A DNA stretch of 7,709 nucleotides from Azonexus sp. (GCA_023150195.1 JAKLLI010000078.1:1-7709); one strand, 5' to 3'. Positions 1 through 6,160 are shown, counted from the stretch's first letter. Translations and numbers: made by a program. The notes: a model not told the origin generated them from the sequence alone.

Positions 1-1
1 C

Positions 2-697
2 ATTTACAGTTGCCTGCGCATGGCGCGGGAAAATGCCCATGCCGTGCGCGGGACGCTGACCACTGAAATGTGGGAAACCTTGAACGCCACCTGGCTGGAA
101 GCGCGCCAGATGAGCTTCGAGCAGATCATCAATGGCGGCATCGGGGATTTCTTCGAGTGGGTCAAGATGCGTTCCTCGCTGACCCGGGGAACCACCTTGG
201 GCACCTTGCTGCAGGATGAGGCTTTCCATTTCATTCGCTTGGGTACGCTGCTCGAGCGTGCCGACAACACGGCGCGAATTCTCGATGTGAAATACCACGT
301 GCTGCGGCCGCATGAGGACGAAGGGGCGACCGACTTTTACCAATGGGGCGCCTTGCTGCGCTCTGTTTCCGGTTTTGAGGTGTATCGCAAGGTCTACCGT
401 GACGTGATCACGCCGGAGCGTGTGGCCGAACTGCTGATTCTGCACAGCGACATGCCGCGTTCTCTGCGCTTCTGCCTCAATGGGGTGGTTAAGAACCTCG
501 AATTGGTCGCCAATCGCCAATCCGATGAAACCCTGCGCCAGGCCGGGCAGTTGTATTCCCAGCTGCGCTATGGACGGATTGAGGACATCCTTAAAGACGG
601 ATTGCACGAATGGCTGACCGACTTCATGGATCGCATCTACCTCTTGGGCGATGGCATCAGCCAAAACTTCCTGGTCCCCATGACCGAACCCGCGTGA
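2..697 (+). CDS. alpha-E domain protein (DUF403), 3' part only
   Basis: The frame is open from base 2, so the gene starts left of the window; 231 residues are visible. Family members are about 310 residues, so roughly the first 80 are missing. Recognisable alpha-E (DUF403) segments are ARENAHAVRGTL...EMWETLN near the left edge, LGTLLERADNTARILDVKYH around bases 239-298, and HSDMPRSLRFCLNGV around bases 443-487. The predicted fold is all-helical and cytoplasmic, with no signal peptide or membrane segment. In other bacteria this family is encoded beside circularly permuted ATP-grasp ligases and transglutaminase-like proteins, in a proposed peptide-synthesis or modification system whose biochemistry is poorly known. 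The expected ATP-grasp partner would lie just left of the window; this is inference. Nothing related follows on the right, where a terminator closes the unit. Family assignment is fairly sure; the function is unknown. Confidence 0.88.
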   Translation: MYSCLRMARENAHAVRGTLTTEMWETLNATWLEARQMSFEQIINGGIGDFFEWVKMRSSLTRGTTLGTLLQDEAFHFIRLGTLLERADNTARILDVKYHVLRPHEDEGATDFYQWGALLRSVSGFEVYRKVYRDVITPERVAELLILHSDMPRSLRFCLNGVVKNLELVANRQSDETLRQAGQLYSQLRYGRIEDILKDGLHEWLTDFMDRIYLLGDGISQNFLVPMTEPA

Positions 698-721
698 TGA
701 CGTGAGTACGGTCTACCCCGC

Positions 722-751
722 AAAAAAACCGCTTTTCGAAGCGGTTTTTTT
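722..751. terminator. Bidirectional intrinsic terminator
   Basis: A 13-bp perfect stem is formed by AAAAAAACCGCTT (722-734) and AAGCGGTTTTTTT (739-751), closed by a TTCG loop. Each strand ends in a run of seven T, so it can stop transcription both from the alpha-E gene on + and from the small gene on -, whose stop codon (752-754) abuts the stem. Confidence 0.93.
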
Positions 752-1063
752 CTACCAGGATCGTGCGCCCATCACGTAACTTCGGATTTCCCGGGTTTTG
801 GCTGCAGCCGGTTCAGTCGCCGGGCTGCTCACCGGGACGGGTGGTGCGACCGGGGCCGGGACGGGCAGCACCGCGTCACGAATTCTGAGCACCATGACCA
901 GCAGGCCTTCGTCTTCGGCGGCATGTTCGATTTCCGAGAGGCGCCGCTTGGCGTAGGCCGGTTCGCGGGTCAGGCGCTCAAGGTCCACGCTTTCGCCGAG
1001 GCTGCGTTTGACCTGCAACTTGAAACGGGCCAGTAGTTGTGCAGTTTCCAATGTTTTATCCAT
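752..1063 (-). CDS. Small hypothetical protein with Pro/Ala/Val-rich linker
   Basis: I do not recognise a family. From the chosen ATG (1063-1061) the protein has 103 residues. An upstream in-frame ATG at 1081 would add six residues but has only A-rich sequence before it, whereas GGAGAG lies 10 bases before the chosen start. Residues 1-66 look helical and charged (LLARFKLQVKRSLGESVDLERL, then a Lys/Arg/Glu-rich stretch). Residues 67-89 are a low-complexity Pro/Ala/Val/Ser segment, and the protein ends in a short tail, REIRSYVMGARSW. No signal peptide or membrane span is seen, so it is probably cytoplasmic. It is monocistronic, ends exactly at the shared terminator, and is preceded by a possible sigma54-type promoter. 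The clean start, ribosome site and terminator make it a believable gene; the role is unknown. Confidence 0.68.
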   Translation of the reverse strand: MDKTLETAQLLARFKLQVKRSLGESVDLERLTREPAYAKRRLSEIEHAAEDEGLLVMVLRIRDAVLPVPAPVAPPVPVSSPATEPAAAKTREIRSYVMGARSW

Positions 1064-1073
1064 GGCTTTGGCA

Positions 1074-1079
1074 CTCTCC
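1074..1079 (-). promoter_or_regulatory. Ribosome binding site deciding the start of the small gene
   Basis: GGAGAG on the minus strand sits 10 bases before the ATG at 1063. The alternative ATG at 1081 overlaps this motif and has none of its own, so the site favours the shorter protein. Confidence 0.55.
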
Positions 1080-1112
1080 ATTTTTTGATTCGCTGCTGAG
1101 GTTGTTTGATTT

Positions 1113-1128
1113 AGCGAAAAACGTGCCG
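1113..1128 (-). promoter_or_regulatory. Possible sigma54 (-24/-12) promoter
   Basis: Read on the minus strand, the sequence is CGGCACGTTTTTCGCT. The sigma54 consensus is TGGCACG-N4-TTGCT. The key GG and GC dinucleotides are present with exactly 10 bases between them; two other consensus positions are changed (both T to C). A start about 12 bases after GC would give a leader of roughly 40 bases before the ATG at 1063. This is a motif match by eye only, and no activator site was identified. Confidence 0.3.
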
Positions 1129-1406
1129 AGGATGAGGATTGGATGAATTGCCGTTAATTCAACGGTTTGCGGTTTGTCATGCGATGCCGGGCACTGGATT
1201 TCTGGTGCATGTGTCGTCGGATTGGGCCGTTTTGGTGCGTTGCAATAACTCGGCATGTCTACGTGCGGCAGGACGTGATTCCCGAACCCGCTCTCCCAGC
1301 CGGTAACGAAGAATTGCCTTTTTCCTGGCCGCCACCGACAATGGCCGCGCCGCCCGCTGACCGTGCTTGCTCGCGATGGCTAACGACTGATTTTGATAGG
1401 CTACTT

Positions 1407-1811
1407 ATGCAGATCCAAGGTGTGCTGTTTCGCTTCCTCGCTCCCGTGCTGGCGTTGCTGGGCTTTATGATTTTCCCGCTGGCTGCCGTGGCCGGTGATC
1501 ATGGCGGCGGTTCGGCGGCACCCGCACCGCTCGTTTTTACGGTCAACCTGGGGGAACGCTCCTATCTGCAGATGGGCGTCATTCTGGAAGCGGCAACGCC
1601 TGAAGCGGCCCATGAACTGGAGGTCTATCGTCCCAGGATCCAGCACGAAATCATCATGCTGCTCTCCGATCGCAATGAAGCGGCGCTGCGCACCCTGGAA
1701 GGCAAGCACGCCCTGATCGACGAAATTCTCGAGACGGTCAATCACGTGATTCATGCGGATGAAAAGACGGGTATCAAGGAAGTATTGATCAGCAGTTTTG
1801 TCATTCAGTGA
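1407..1811 (+). CDS. Stand-alone FliL-like protein (flagellar basal body-associated family)
   Basis: A 134-residue protein. FliL is an inner-membrane protein that sits around the flagellar stator and supports torque and swarming. The C-terminal periplasmic FliL domain is clear: PLVFTVNLGERSYLQMGVILE (41-61), RPRIQHEIIMLLSDR (75-89), LEGKHALIDEILETVN (97-112) and the family-typical end VLISSFVIQ. Residues 6-29 are hydrophobic and end in AAVAGD, which looks like a signal-peptidase I site, so the protein may be secreted to the periplasm rather than anchored as in classical FliL. The ATG at 1407 was chosen because the hydrophobic leader starts there and AGG lies 6 bases before it; the frame is open further upstream without family resemblance. 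There are no fliM, fliN or other flagellar neighbours, so it is a paralogue outside the main flagellar cluster, or a FliL-like protein with another job. Confidence 0.82.
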   Translation: MQIQGVLFRFLAPVLALLGFMIFPLAAVAGDHGGGSAAPAPLVFTVNLGERSYLQMGVILEAATPEAAHELEVYRPRIQHEIIMLLSDRNEAALRTLEGKHALIDEILETVNHVIHADEKTGIKEVLISSFVIQ

Positions 1812-1831
1812 GGCAGGCGGGATACGGTCGA

Positions 1832-1876
1832 CTGCCTTGGCGACAGAAGTTTGACGCACTGTGCGCCGCAAGGCAG
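1832..1876 (+). repeat. Long bulged hairpin between fliL-like and phnD-like genes
   Basis: CTGCCTTGGCGACAG (1832-1846) pairs with CTGT (1859-1862), CGCC (1864-1867) and AAGGCAG (1870-1876). This gives 15 base pairs with a one-base bulge (G1863), a two-base bulge (GC 1868-1869) and a 12-base loop. No T-run follows, so it is not a normal intrinsic terminator. A second copy of AGGCAG at 1811-1816 could compete for the CTGCCT arm. It may be an mRNA processing or stability element, a riboregulator of the following operon, or one copy of a dispersed palindromic repeat. Confidence 0.55.
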
Positions 1877-1891
1877 ACTCGCGGCATTAAA

Positions 1892-1907
1892 CGGGGAGGT
1901 GACCCCG
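1892..1907 (+). repeat. Short GC hairpin in the phnD-like leader
   Basis: CGGGG (1892-1896) and CCCCG (1903-1907) form a 5-bp stem with a six-base loop AGGTGA. It lies 43 bases before the chosen ATG at 1951 and just after the larger hairpin. The loop contains a Shine-Dalgarno-like AGGTGA, but no start codon at a usable distance follows in the gene's frame. No T-run follows. Confidence 0.35.
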
Positions 1908-1936
1908 ATCGCGCGTTTTGTCAATCACGGGATATC

Positions 1937-1940
1937 GGAG
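1937..1940 (+). promoter_or_regulatory. Ribosome binding site deciding the phnD-like start
   Basis: GGAG lies 10 bases before the ATG at 1951. The upstream in-frame TTG at 1918 would place polar residues ahead of the Arg-rich signal-peptide start, so the ATG is preferred. Confidence 0.5.
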
Positions 1941-1950
1941 TGGTCAGTGG

Positions 1951-2796
1951 ATGCATGAAAATCGTCGCCGCTTTTTAGTCCAGATGCTGGGCTTGCTGGG
2001 TGCGGGCAATTTGCCGGTACATGCCGCGTCGACGCTCAAATTCGGCGTGGTGCCTTATCTGACAGCACGTCGTCTGGCCACTTTGTATGAACCGGCGCGC
2101 GCCTGCTTCGAACGCCTTGTGGCGCATCCGGTGCAGATTTCTTCGGCGCCGGACTATGCCGCTCATCTGGAACGCCTGCGCAGTCATGAATACGATCTGG
2201 TGGCCGACTCGCTGCCGCTGGCGCGTCTGGCCCAGCGTGAGCATGGTTACTTGCCGCTGGCCCGGACCAGGGTGCCGCTACAACCCATTTTGGTCGTGGC
2301 AGCAGACAGTCCGCTAAAAACCGTTGACCAATTGCGCGGCGGCGCGATTGCGGTTTCCGATCGTCTGGCAGCGTTGACCCTGATCGGCCTGCGCTTTCTG
2401 CGGGACAATAATTTGCGTCCAAACAGCGATGTCACGATCAAGGTCGCTGGCAGTCACGTCAATGCCATACAGCGTGTGATGACGGGCGACGTGATGGCCG
2501 CGGTCATTTCGCGAACCACGCTCAAGCAGATTGATCCGCAACTGGCCGGCAAGGTCCGCCTGCTGCGCGAGTTGCCACAAGCCCTGTCGGCGGTGGTGTA
2601 TGCCGCATCTCCTGCTTTCGCCGCCCAGTTTGATGCCTTGAAGCAGGGATTGCTGTCCTTTGCAGAAACGGATCCGGATGGACGGGCTTTCATCGCCAAT
2701 CTTGGGCATCAGGGCTTGCTGCCGGTTGGGCGGGAATTGGCGGAAGTCGATGGCCTGGTAGCTGAGTTTTATCGCCAGCTGACTTACGCAGAATGA
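1951..2796 (+). CDS. PhnD-like periplasmic substrate-binding protein
   Basis: A 281-residue protein of the phosphate/phosphite/phosphonate binding-protein type (PhnD/SsuA/transferrin fold). The N-terminus carries NRRRFLVQMLGLLGAG, a twin-arginine-like motif followed by a hydrophobic stretch, and a cleavage-like site PVHA/AS near residue 26. The mature protein then begins with LKFGVVPYLTARRLATLYEP (29-48), the family-typical first strand. YDLVADSLPLARLAQ (81-95), ADSPLKTVDQLRGGAIAV (118-135) and VNAIQRVMTGDVMAAVI (170-186) match the usual hinge and second-lobe pattern. Family members bind small oxyanions or other ligands for ABC uptake, or act as sensory domains. No permease or ATPase gene is adjacent. 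Its stop overlaps the start of a membrane hybrid kinase by ATGA, which suggests it presents a ligand to that kinase. The ligand cannot be told from the sequence. Confidence 0.85.
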   Translation: MHENRRRFLVQMLGLLGAGNLPVHAASTLKFGVVPYLTARRLATLYEPARACFERLVAHPVQISSAPDYAAHLERLRSHEYDLVADSLPLARLAQREHGYLPLARTRVPLQPILVVAADSPLKTVDQLRGGAIAVSDRLAALTLIGLRFLRDNNLRPNSDVTIKVAGSHVNAIQRVMTGDVMAAVISRTTLKQIDPQLAGKVRLLRELPQALSAVVYAASPAFAAQFDALKQGLLSFAETDPDGRAFIANLGHQGLLPVGRELAEVDGLVAEFYRQLTYAE

Positions 2797-4688
2797 TTCG
2801 TGCGCTGTTGAGAAATCGCCTGCGCCGGTCGTTCGGGGCGCAGGTCTCCACTTTGGCGATCCTCGTCATCGGGCTCTCCAATCTGCTGCTGGCGATGGGG
2901 GTGGGCTTTGCGTTTGTCAGCGATGCTGCACGAACCCAGCGTCAACAGTCAGAAACCGTGGCGCTGCTGACGGCGACTTCCATGATCACGCCCATGATCG
3001 AATCCAACTATGCCGAAGTGGTGGATCTGGCCAGCGAAACCGTGGCCCTCAAATCCATTGGCTTTCTCGAGGTCGAACGTTCGGATGCCACGGTGATTGC
3101 CACCTTTGGCCGCTTGCGAACCGATTTTCTTGCCCCCGAACTGCAGACTCAGGAAATCTCCTTTGGCGGTCGCCCGCTGGGCAGAGTGACCATGCAAACC
3201 GCCTCTTCGCCCCTGGAGCGCTCGGCGCCGTCGGTGCTGCTGGCACTGGCGGTGTCGCTGTCGATGGCGCTGGGCATGGGTTTCCTCATTTTTCGGCGCT
3301 TCAGCCGGCACACGCGGCATCGTTTCGCGGCCCTGAAGGCCGCGGCGGAATCCTTTGGCCGCGGGCAGACCAATGTGCGGGCTGCAATCGAAGGGGAAGA
3401 TGAACTGGCAGATTTTGGCCGCGCCTTCAACCAGGCGATGAGTGCCATTGCCGAAACCCAGGCCCATCTCAAGGCGACGCAACAGGTGGCAGAAGCCGCT
3501 AATGTCGCCAAAAGCCAGTTTCTGGCGACCATGAGCCATGAAATCCGGACGCCGTTAAATGGTGTGCTGGGCATGGCGCAGTTGCTGCTGCTGCCGGGGC
3601 TGAAAGCCGAGGAGCAGCGCGAATTCGCCCAAACCATCCTGAATTCGGGCAACACGTTGTTGGCCTTGCTGAATGACGTGCTTGACTTGTCAAAAGTGGA
3701 GGCCGGCAAGCTGGAATTGGCGCAACAGGATTTCAGCCCGGCCGCATTGATCGCTGAAATCGCCGCCCTGATGCAAGGCGGGGCAGCCGCCAAGGATCTG
3801 GCGCTGGGCAGCGCCTGGCTGGGGCCCGATAACGCCTGGTACAAGGGGGACCCGATCCGTCTGCGTCAGATGCTGGGCAATCTCGTGAGTAATGCGGTCA
3901 AATTTACCGATCACGGCAACATCCGCATCGAGGCGGCGGTGCGTGAAACCACCGTGGTTCACGGCTGCGAGGCCGTTGTGCTGCGCTTCAGCGTGATCGA
4001 TACGGGCATTGGCATTCCCCCCGGTCAGCAAGCACTGCTATTCCAGCCCTTCTCTCAGGTGGACGCCTCGGCCACTCGCCGTTTCGGTGGCACCGGGCTG
4101 GGCTTGTCCATCGTTCGCTCGCTGGCAGAGCGGATGGGCGGTAGCGCCGGGGTCAACAGTCAATATGGCCGCGGATCCTGCTTCTGGTTCGATATCCCCT
4201 GTCTACACGGCCAAGCGCTCAAGGCGCCACTGCAAGGGCTGGCGGTATTGCCTGAGGCGGAAGCTCAGGCGGTGGCAGCCCAGCAACGCATCCTGCTGGT
4301 GGAAGATAACGAAGTGAATCGCCGCGTGATCGAACGTCTGCTGCTCAAGTTCGGGTATCGCGTGGTGGGCGCCGAAGATGGGGCGCGCGGGCTGGAGTTG
4401 TATCTGGGCGAAGGCGCCACCATTGACCTGATCCTGATGGATAACCAGATGCCGGTGATGGATGGTCTGGAAGCCACCCGCCTGATTCGAGAGTACGAAG
4501 CCCGGGAAGGTGTGGCGCGCAAGGTGCCCATCGTGGCGCTGACCGCCAATGTGTTTGACGAGGATAGGGCGCGCTGCCGTGAGGCCGGAATGGACGACTT
4601 CCTGCCCAAGCCGATCAACGCGCTGCAACTCAAGGCGACGCTGGAAAAATGGCTGCCGGGCGCGCGCAGCCTCAAGCCGGCCGACTGA
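2793..4688 (+). CDS. Membrane hybrid histidine kinase with receiver domain
   Basis: A 631-residue protein starting inside the previous stop (ATGA), so probably translationally coupled. Order: membrane segment at about 19-42; periplasmic loop 43-145 with no domain I can name firmly (its end, EISFGGRPLGRVTM, recalls small PAS/CHASE-like sensors); second membrane segment 147-167; HAMP 168-222; HisKA with phospho-accepting His249 in SHEIRTPLNG; HATPase with N-box Asn363/Asn367, DTGIGIP (403-409), F-box Phe417/Phe420 and FGGTGLGL (431-438); a linker; and a receiver about 498-622 with Glu504/Asp505, phospho-acceptor Asp550 in LILMDNQMP, Thr584 and Lys606. All catalytic residues are present, so it should be active. 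There is no HPt or DNA-binding output domain; phosphate must pass through a separate HPt protein or the receiver must act by contact. The preceding binding protein is the likely sensory partner. Confidence 0.95.
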   Translation: MIRALLRNRLRRSFGAQVSTLAILVIGLSNLLLAMGVGFAFVSDAARTQRQQSETVALLTATSMITPMIESNYAEVVDLASETVALKSIGFLEVERSDATVIATFGRLRTDFLAPELQTQEISFGGRPLGRVTMQTASSPLERSAPSVLLALAVSLSMALGMGFLIFRRFSRHTRHRFAALKAAAESFGRGQTNVRAAIEGEDELADFGRAFNQAMSAIAETQAHLKATQQVAEAANVAKSQFLATMSHEIRTPLNGVLGMAQLLLLPGLKAEEQREFAQTILNSGNTLLALLNDVLDLSKVEAGKLELAQQDFSPAALIAEIAALMQGGAAAKDLALGSAWLGPDNAWYKGDPIRLRQMLGNLVSNAVKFTDHGNIRIEAAVRETTVVHGCEAVVLRFSVIDTGIGIPPGQQALLFQPFSQVDASATRRFGGTGLGLSIVRSLAERMGGSAGVNSQYGRGSCFWFDIPCLHGQALKAPLQGLAVLPEAEAQAVAAQQRILLVEDNEVNRRVIERLLLKFGYRVVGAEDGARGLELYLGEGATIDLILMDNQMPVMDGLEATRLIREYEAREGVARKVPIVALTANVFDEDRARCREAGMDDFLPKPINALQLKATLEKWLPGARSLKPAD

Positions 4689-4691
4689 GTC

Positions 4692-5531
4692 CTACTGGCG
4701 CACTTCGCGGGTGTTGTCCGGTGAAGGGAAATGGCCGCTGCTGCGGAAGGGATTGATATCCAGTCCGCCACGGCGGGTATAGCGGGCATGCACTGCCAGT
4801 GCTTCTGGCTGGCATTGGCGCTGGATATCGCAGTAAATCCGCTCTACGCATTGCTCATGAAATTCGTTGTGGTTGCGGAAGGACACGATGTAGCGCAAGA
4901 GGCCGGCGTGATCGATGGGGCGACCACGGTAACGGATCACCACCATCGCCCAGTCGGGCTGGCCAGTCACCAGGCAATTGGACTTGAGCAGGTGCGAGTA
5001 GAGCGTTTCTTCGGTTAGCGGCCCGTCGACCGTGAGCAGTTGCGTGGGGTCCGGTTGATAGCGATCGCATTCGATGTCGAGATCGTCGAGTAAGTTGCCT
5101 GCCGGATAATCGACGGCCACGGCCGGTCGACCGCGCAAATCAGCCATGTCTACGCGAATGCCCGCGCCGGCGGCAGCGGACAAATCCTGGGTTAGCTGCG
5201 TGCAAACCTGGGTGAGGCTGTCGAAATGGGTCTGGTTGTAGGAATTCAGGTAGAGCTTGAACGACTTTGACTCGATCAGATTCGGGCTGTCGGCAGGGAT
5301 ACAGAACGTCGCCAACGCGACTACCGGTTTGCCCTTCGGATTCAGCCACGAGATTTCGTAGGCGTTCCACACATCCTCTCCGACAAAGGGCAGGGCGTCG
5401 GCGCTCATGCCCAGTTCATCGCGCTTGATCTGACGGGGAATGGGATAGAGCAACTCGGGCGCGTAATCGGCGCGGTAGTCGGTAGACTTGCCCAGGGGAG
5501 AGTTGTGGCTTGGATCTTGGATTGGCTTCAT
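4692..5531 (-). CDS. queF: NADPH-dependent 7-cyano-7-deazaguanine reductase, long form
   Basis: A 279-residue cytoplasmic enzyme that reduces the nitrile of preQ0 to the amine preQ1 with two NADPH, the step before base exchange into tRNA in queuosine synthesis. The length fits the two-lobed long QueF type (E. coli QueF has 282 residues). The QueF signature ESKSFKLYLNSYNQT is at 87-101. The nucleophile is Cys186 in LLKSNCLVTGQPDW, with Asp193 seven residues later, and HNEFHEQC (221-228) supplies His225/Glu226. These match E. coli Cys190, Asp197, His229 and Glu230 with a constant offset of four. The start at 5531 gives the usual N-terminus with LGKSTDY. The ribosome site is weak (TCCTGG). Its 3' end faces the kinase gene with 3 bases between stop codons and no terminator hairpin there. 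No other queuosine gene is in the window. Confidence 0.97.
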   Translation of the reverse strand: MKPIQDPSHNSPLGKSTDYRADYAPELLYPIPRQIKRDELGMSADALPFVGEDVWNAYEISWLNPKGKPVVALATFCIPADSPNLIESKSFKLYLNSYNQTHFDSLTQVCTQLTQDLSAAAGAGIRVDMADLRGRPAVAVDYPAGNLLDDLDIECDRYQPDPTQLLTVDGPLTEETLYSHLLKSNCLVTGQPDWAMVVIRYRGRPIDHAGLLRYIVSFRNHNEFHEQCVERIYCDIQRQCQPEALAVHARYTRRGGLDINPFRSSGHFPSPDNTREVRQ

Positions 5532-5573
5532 GGGCCAGGATTTTACCGGAAGGCACTCGGGGGTTTACGTGGA

Positions 5574-5586
5574 TGGCGATCCGCCA
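5574..5586. repeat. Small palindrome between queF and the hemerythrin gene
   Basis: TGGCG (5574-5578) and CGCCA (5582-5586) flank ATC, a 13-base near-palindrome in the divergent intergenic region. It could be an operator half-site pair; no regulator is known. The 172 bases between the two start codons (5532-5703) show no preQ1 riboswitch. TAAAAT on the minus strand (5545-5540) is a possible queF -10 box, but it has no good -35. Confidence 0.25.
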
Positions 5587-5603
5587 ATCTGATGTTTTAC
5601 AAT

Positions 5604-5630
5604 GAAAACGCCCGTTTCATATGGCGATAA
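5604..5630 (+). promoter_or_regulatory. Possible sigma28 (FliA) promoter for the hemerythrin gene
   Basis: GAAA (5604-5607), 15 bases, then GGCGATAA (5623-5630). The enterobacterial sigma28 pattern is TAAA-N15-GCCGATAA, so spacing is exact with one mismatch in each core box; the extended GTTT after TAAA is not kept. Transcription would begin near 5637, which would exclude a start codon at 5602 and agree with later starts. Judged by eye only. Confidence 0.3.
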
Positions 5631-5703
5631 GTTGACCTGCATCATGCTGACGTTTGGCGTAGTGCCTAAAATGCCCGCTCACTTCCAGACAGATCAAGAA
5701 CGA

Positions 5704-6111
5704 ATGCCGGATTTATCCGATTGGCGACCCGAATACAGCGTCGGACACCTGACGCTCGACACGCAACATCAGCGATTGCTGGCTTTGTGCAAGCGCGTGT
5801 CGGCGTACGAGTTTCGTCGCGACAAGCAAAGCCTGGAAGAATTTCACAATATTCTCAATGACCTGGCTGCGTACGCCAGCATGCATTTTCAGACCGAGGA
5901 AGCCGTGCTCAAGGCCGTGGACTACCCCGCTTTGGCCGCGCAAAAGCAGGAGCACGACGCATACAGTGAGAGTCTTGTCGAATTCATGTTCGATGCGATC
6001 CATGGCGAGCCAGATAAATTGCGGCTGCAACGCTATCTCGAAACCTGGTGGATTGACCATATTCTGGTGTCAGATATGGCTTACAAAACCTATCTGCTAG
6101 CGCGCTCCTGA
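5704..6111 (+). CDS. Bacteriohemerythrin (single-domain, one changed iron ligand)
   Basis: From ATG 5704 the protein has 135 residues, the usual size of single-domain bacteriohemerythrins, which bind O2 at a non-haem di-iron site in the cytoplasm. The frame is open up to an ATG at 5602 (169 residues), with further ATGs at 5644 and 5671. The canonical N-terminus pattern (DWRPEYSVGHLTLDTQHQRL) begins at 5704, although its ribosome site is poor, so the start is uncertain. Expected ligands are found as His22 (TQH), His61 and Glu65 (HFQTEE), His84 (QEHDAY), and His119 and Asp124 (WWIDHILVSD). The seventh ligand, a His four residues before His84, is Gln80 (codon CAA). The gene is monocistronic and divergent from queF. 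O2 storage, sensing or detoxification is possible; the role in this organism is not shown. Confidence 0.9.
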   Translation: MPDLSDWRPEYSVGHLTLDTQHQRLLALCKRVSAYEFRRDKQSLEEFHNILNDLAAYASMHFQTEEAVLKAVDYPALAAQKQEHDAYSESLVEFMFDAIHGEPDKLRLQRYLETWWIDHILVSDMAYKTYLLARS

Positions 6112-6160
6112 CACTACTTTCCTTGGCGTGTTGCGTGATGGTTTGAAGATGTGCATGGGA

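Larger units (their letters stand above)
1064..1406. other. Gene-free divergent intergenic region
   Basis: About 340 bases between the small minus-strand gene and the FliL-like gene. It holds the ribosome site and sigma54-like motif of the minus gene and a small inverted repeat CCGTT-aattc-AACGG (1151-1165). The plus frame stays open here from a TTG at 1167, but the extra 80 residues are Cys/Trp-rich, have no ribosome site and do not resemble FliL. I see no tRNA, known riboswitch or convincing sigma70 promoter. Confidence 0.5.

Noticed and set aside
1151..1165. CCGTT-aattc-AACGG as an operator or terminator
   Set aside because: Five-base arms are expected by chance at this length, and there is no T-run and no positioned promoter.
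1167..1406. In-frame upstream extension of the FliL-like gene from a TTG at 1167
   Set aside because: The extra 80 residues have no FliL similarity, are Cys/Trp-rich, lack a ribosome site and would bury the signal peptide.
1892..1920. Intrinsic terminator after the fliL-like gene (CGGGG/CCCCG hairpin then TTTT)
   Set aside because: The T-run (1916-1919) is nine bases away from a 5-bp stem and is only four bases long.
1918..1950. TTG start for the phnD-like gene
   Set aside because: The ATG at 1951 has GGAG 10 bases upstream and directly begins the Arg-rich signal peptide.
2949..3844. Long open frames on the minus strand inside the kinase gene
   Set aside because: They are shadows of a strongly recognised coding frame and their translations show no family features.
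5532..5603. preQ1 riboswitch upstream of queF
   Set aside because: No C-rich preQ1-I type hairpin with an A-rich tail, and no preQ1-II fold, was found on the minus strand.
5602..5703. Longer hemerythrin from the ATG at 5602
   Set aside because: The added 34 residues do not match the family, and a possible promoter overlaps this start. Starts at 5644 or 5671 cannot be fully excluded.
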